A stretch of 64,000 nt of DNA, taken from contig UQKW01000002.1 in the NCBI GenBank assembly GCA_900541885.1, positions 95,469 to 159,468 of the forward strand. The letters run 5' to 3'. Made by a program: the position numbers and the translations under genes. Shown piece by piece: positions 62,999 to 64,000 of the stretch. Numbering within the stretch: position 1 is the first letter of the stretch; every line of letters starts with the position of its first letter. The stretch is from an uncultured Collinsella sp. GTDB lineage: Bacteria; Actinomycetota; Coriobacteriia; Coriobacteriales; Coriobacteriaceae. The notes below the pieces were generated by a model, which saw nothing but the letters and a program-made list of their open reading frames with translations, was not told the origin of the DNA and did not search any database.

Positions 62999-63826
62999 CT
63001 ATGCGCGGGCCAGCGACGACTCGATGGCCTGTACCAGAAACGCCGTAGCTCCGGTGCCGCAGGGCTTGTCGTAGTAGTCAACAAAGCGCTGATCGGCAAG
63101 ATAGCCGTGGGCGAGGCCCAGGTATGCTTCGTCTTGGGGTTCGTGTCCCCAGTTAAGGCCAATCCATCGACGGTGCATTGCGACAAGCTTGCGCGCCTCG
63201 CTTCCATCCGGTTCGCCGTCGCCCATGGCGATCGAGAGCTGGCCCAGAATAGCGCGTTCAAGTTCCTTCATGTCGTTCCATGTCTCGGGGTCCATGTCCA
63301 GCAGTGCCTCGTTTGCAGCATCGACGGCCTCGTCGCCATAGCGCGCCCGCGCCTCGGCACCGTAGCGCTCCTCGTTTTCCTGCACGGTGCGCCAGCGCTC
63401 CAATTGCGGCAGCACGGCGCCCATGAGCGAGACGGCTTCGTCGAGCGACATACCGGTGTTTTGTGCCAGGCGCGGGGCGCAATCCTCAATCATGGCCTCC
63501 ATCGTGGTCTCGTAGGTGTACTTGCCGTGGTCGTAGCACCACTTGCAGTAATGGTCGGTCGTTGCGCCGTGAGCATCGGTGCCGCAGTCGTCGGGCGTGA
63601 GTATCATGCCGCAGCTCTGGCAATAGTGCTCGGGCATTTCGAGCAGGTGGGACAGCGGTTCTCCGGTTATGGCGGCAATGAGCTTCATCATGTCGATGCC
63701 CGGCGTGACTTCGCCGCGTTCCCAACGGCTGACGGCTTGGCGTGTGACGAAGAGCTTGGCGGCGAGTTGCTCTTGGGTGAGATTGTTGTCGCGGCGGATG
63801 GCGATGAGCTTTTCTGCAAAGGCCAT
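62999..63826 (-). CDS. Xre regulator with zinc ribbon and TipAS-like domain
   Basis: 275 residues in three parts. HTH of Xre type (5-58, LTQEQLAAKLFVTRQAVSRWERGEVTPG). A putative zinc ribbon (69-105; Cys69, Cys72, Cys81, Cys94, Cys97, matching the YCQSCGM...YCKWCY pattern of zf-ribbon_2 proteins). A C-terminal helical domain (about 150-275) with RYGDEAVDAANEAL, RRWIGLNWG and YLADQRFVDYYDKPCGTGATAFLVQAI, which fits the TipAS antibiotic-recognition fold. ATG 63826 preceded by AAAGGAG. Autoregulation and control of the glutaredoxin gene are likely; the ligand, perhaps a toxic small molecule, is unknown. Confidence 0.88.
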   Translation of the reverse strand: MAFAEKLIAIRRDNNLTQEQLAAKLFVTRQAVSRWERGEVTPGIDMMKLIAAITGEPLSHLLEMPEHYCQSCGMILTPDDCGTDAHGATTDHYCKWCYDHGKYTYETTMEAMIEDCAPRLAQNTGMSLDEAVSLMGAVLPQLERWRTVQENEERYGAEARARYGDEAVDAANEALLDMDPETWNDMKELERAILGQLSIAMGDGEPDGSEARKLVAMHRRWIGLNWGHEPQDEAYLGLAHGYLADQRFVDYYDKPCGTGATAFLVQAIESSLARA

Positions 63827-63971
63827 GACGGCTCCTTTCTGCTGTTTGTTGCTTTAAGCATACGCGGCGGCCGGCACCCTTCCAAGCAACCGTTGGTTGC
63901 ACGACGGGGTTGATTTCCGATCTCAGCCGAACACATTGAGCAAATAGGCCGTTCCCGCAGCTAGCCGAACG

Positions 63972-64000
63972 CCCCCGAGGCCCCATCCGGGCCCCGGGGG
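63972..64000. terminator. Strong GC hairpin at the window edge
   Basis: CCCCCGAGGCCC and GGGCCCCGGGGG are inverted with one mismatch around CATCC. The right side is cut by the window end, so direction cannot be judged. Confidence 0.6.

Overview
The window looks like a chromosomal segment of a Coriobacteriia gut anaerobe, most likely Collinsella. Reasons: high GC, a type III glutamine synthetase, MurT/GatD lipid II amidation, LPXTG-type surface proteins, many small multi-cluster ferredoxin-type proteins, a tRNA-Glu, and many short intergenic palindromes with a GTCCC core. The genus call is inference from gene content; no search was possible.

Layout. 1-6.6 kb (minus strand) is a one-carbon/methionine block: a partial SAM methyltransferase, a UPF0210/DUF711 protein, a B12-dependent methionine synthase lacking its reactivation domain, that domain as a separate gene, and metF coupled to it. 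A 426-base divergent region with several hairpins separates metF from a type III glutamine synthetase (7.1-9.1 kb). At 9.3-9.9 kb there is a MITE-like inverted-repeat element, a 101-bp direct duplication carrying tRNA 3' fragments, and tRNA-Glu. At 10-14.3 kb (minus) a MurT-GatD fusion is followed by two coupled helical-repeat proteins. At 14.8-21.4 kb (plus) lie an iron alcohol dehydrogenase, two glycerol-dehydrogenase paralogues, a polyferredoxin, ychF and a DUF1648 membrane protein. At 21.4-25.4 kb there is a small divergent Xre locus with a 24-bp perfect palindrome, a second MITE-like element, asparaginase and guaA.

The stretch 25.5-38 kb is accessory. It holds a Msr(D)-like ABC-F protein behind an internally deleted Mef-like exporter with a leader peptide and attenuator, an IS3 transposase remnant, a DUF4143-type ATPase under a large palindrome, three adjacent SAM methyltransferases with a tiny membrane protein, an orphan SOS box, a MerR-controlled flavodoxin/cupin pair, a regulator remnant, an LPXTG protein and a second flavodoxin-like gene. 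Housekeeping resumes with a topoisomerase IV-like parE/parC pair (38.2-42.5 kb).

From 42.6 to 64 kb there are: a second palindrome-controlled ATPase, a lipoprotein, a very large surface protein broken by a frameshift near its C-terminal anchor, a LuxR regulator, a histidine kinase/response regulator pair divergent from a CXXC peptide - NapH-like ferredoxin - TlpA redox module, a 1084-residue ABC transporter fusion, a Dus enzyme, a CopG-like orphan antitoxin, an SOS-type promoter in front of a truncated DUF1016 gene, a glutaredoxin and an Xre/zinc-ribbon/TipAS regulator.

The most unusual items are the MurT-GatD fusion, the two ATPase genes whose ribosome binding sites sit inside long palindromes, the structured leader of the glutamine synthetase gene, the Mef/Msr attenuation locus, and three separate MITE-like inverted-repeat elements.
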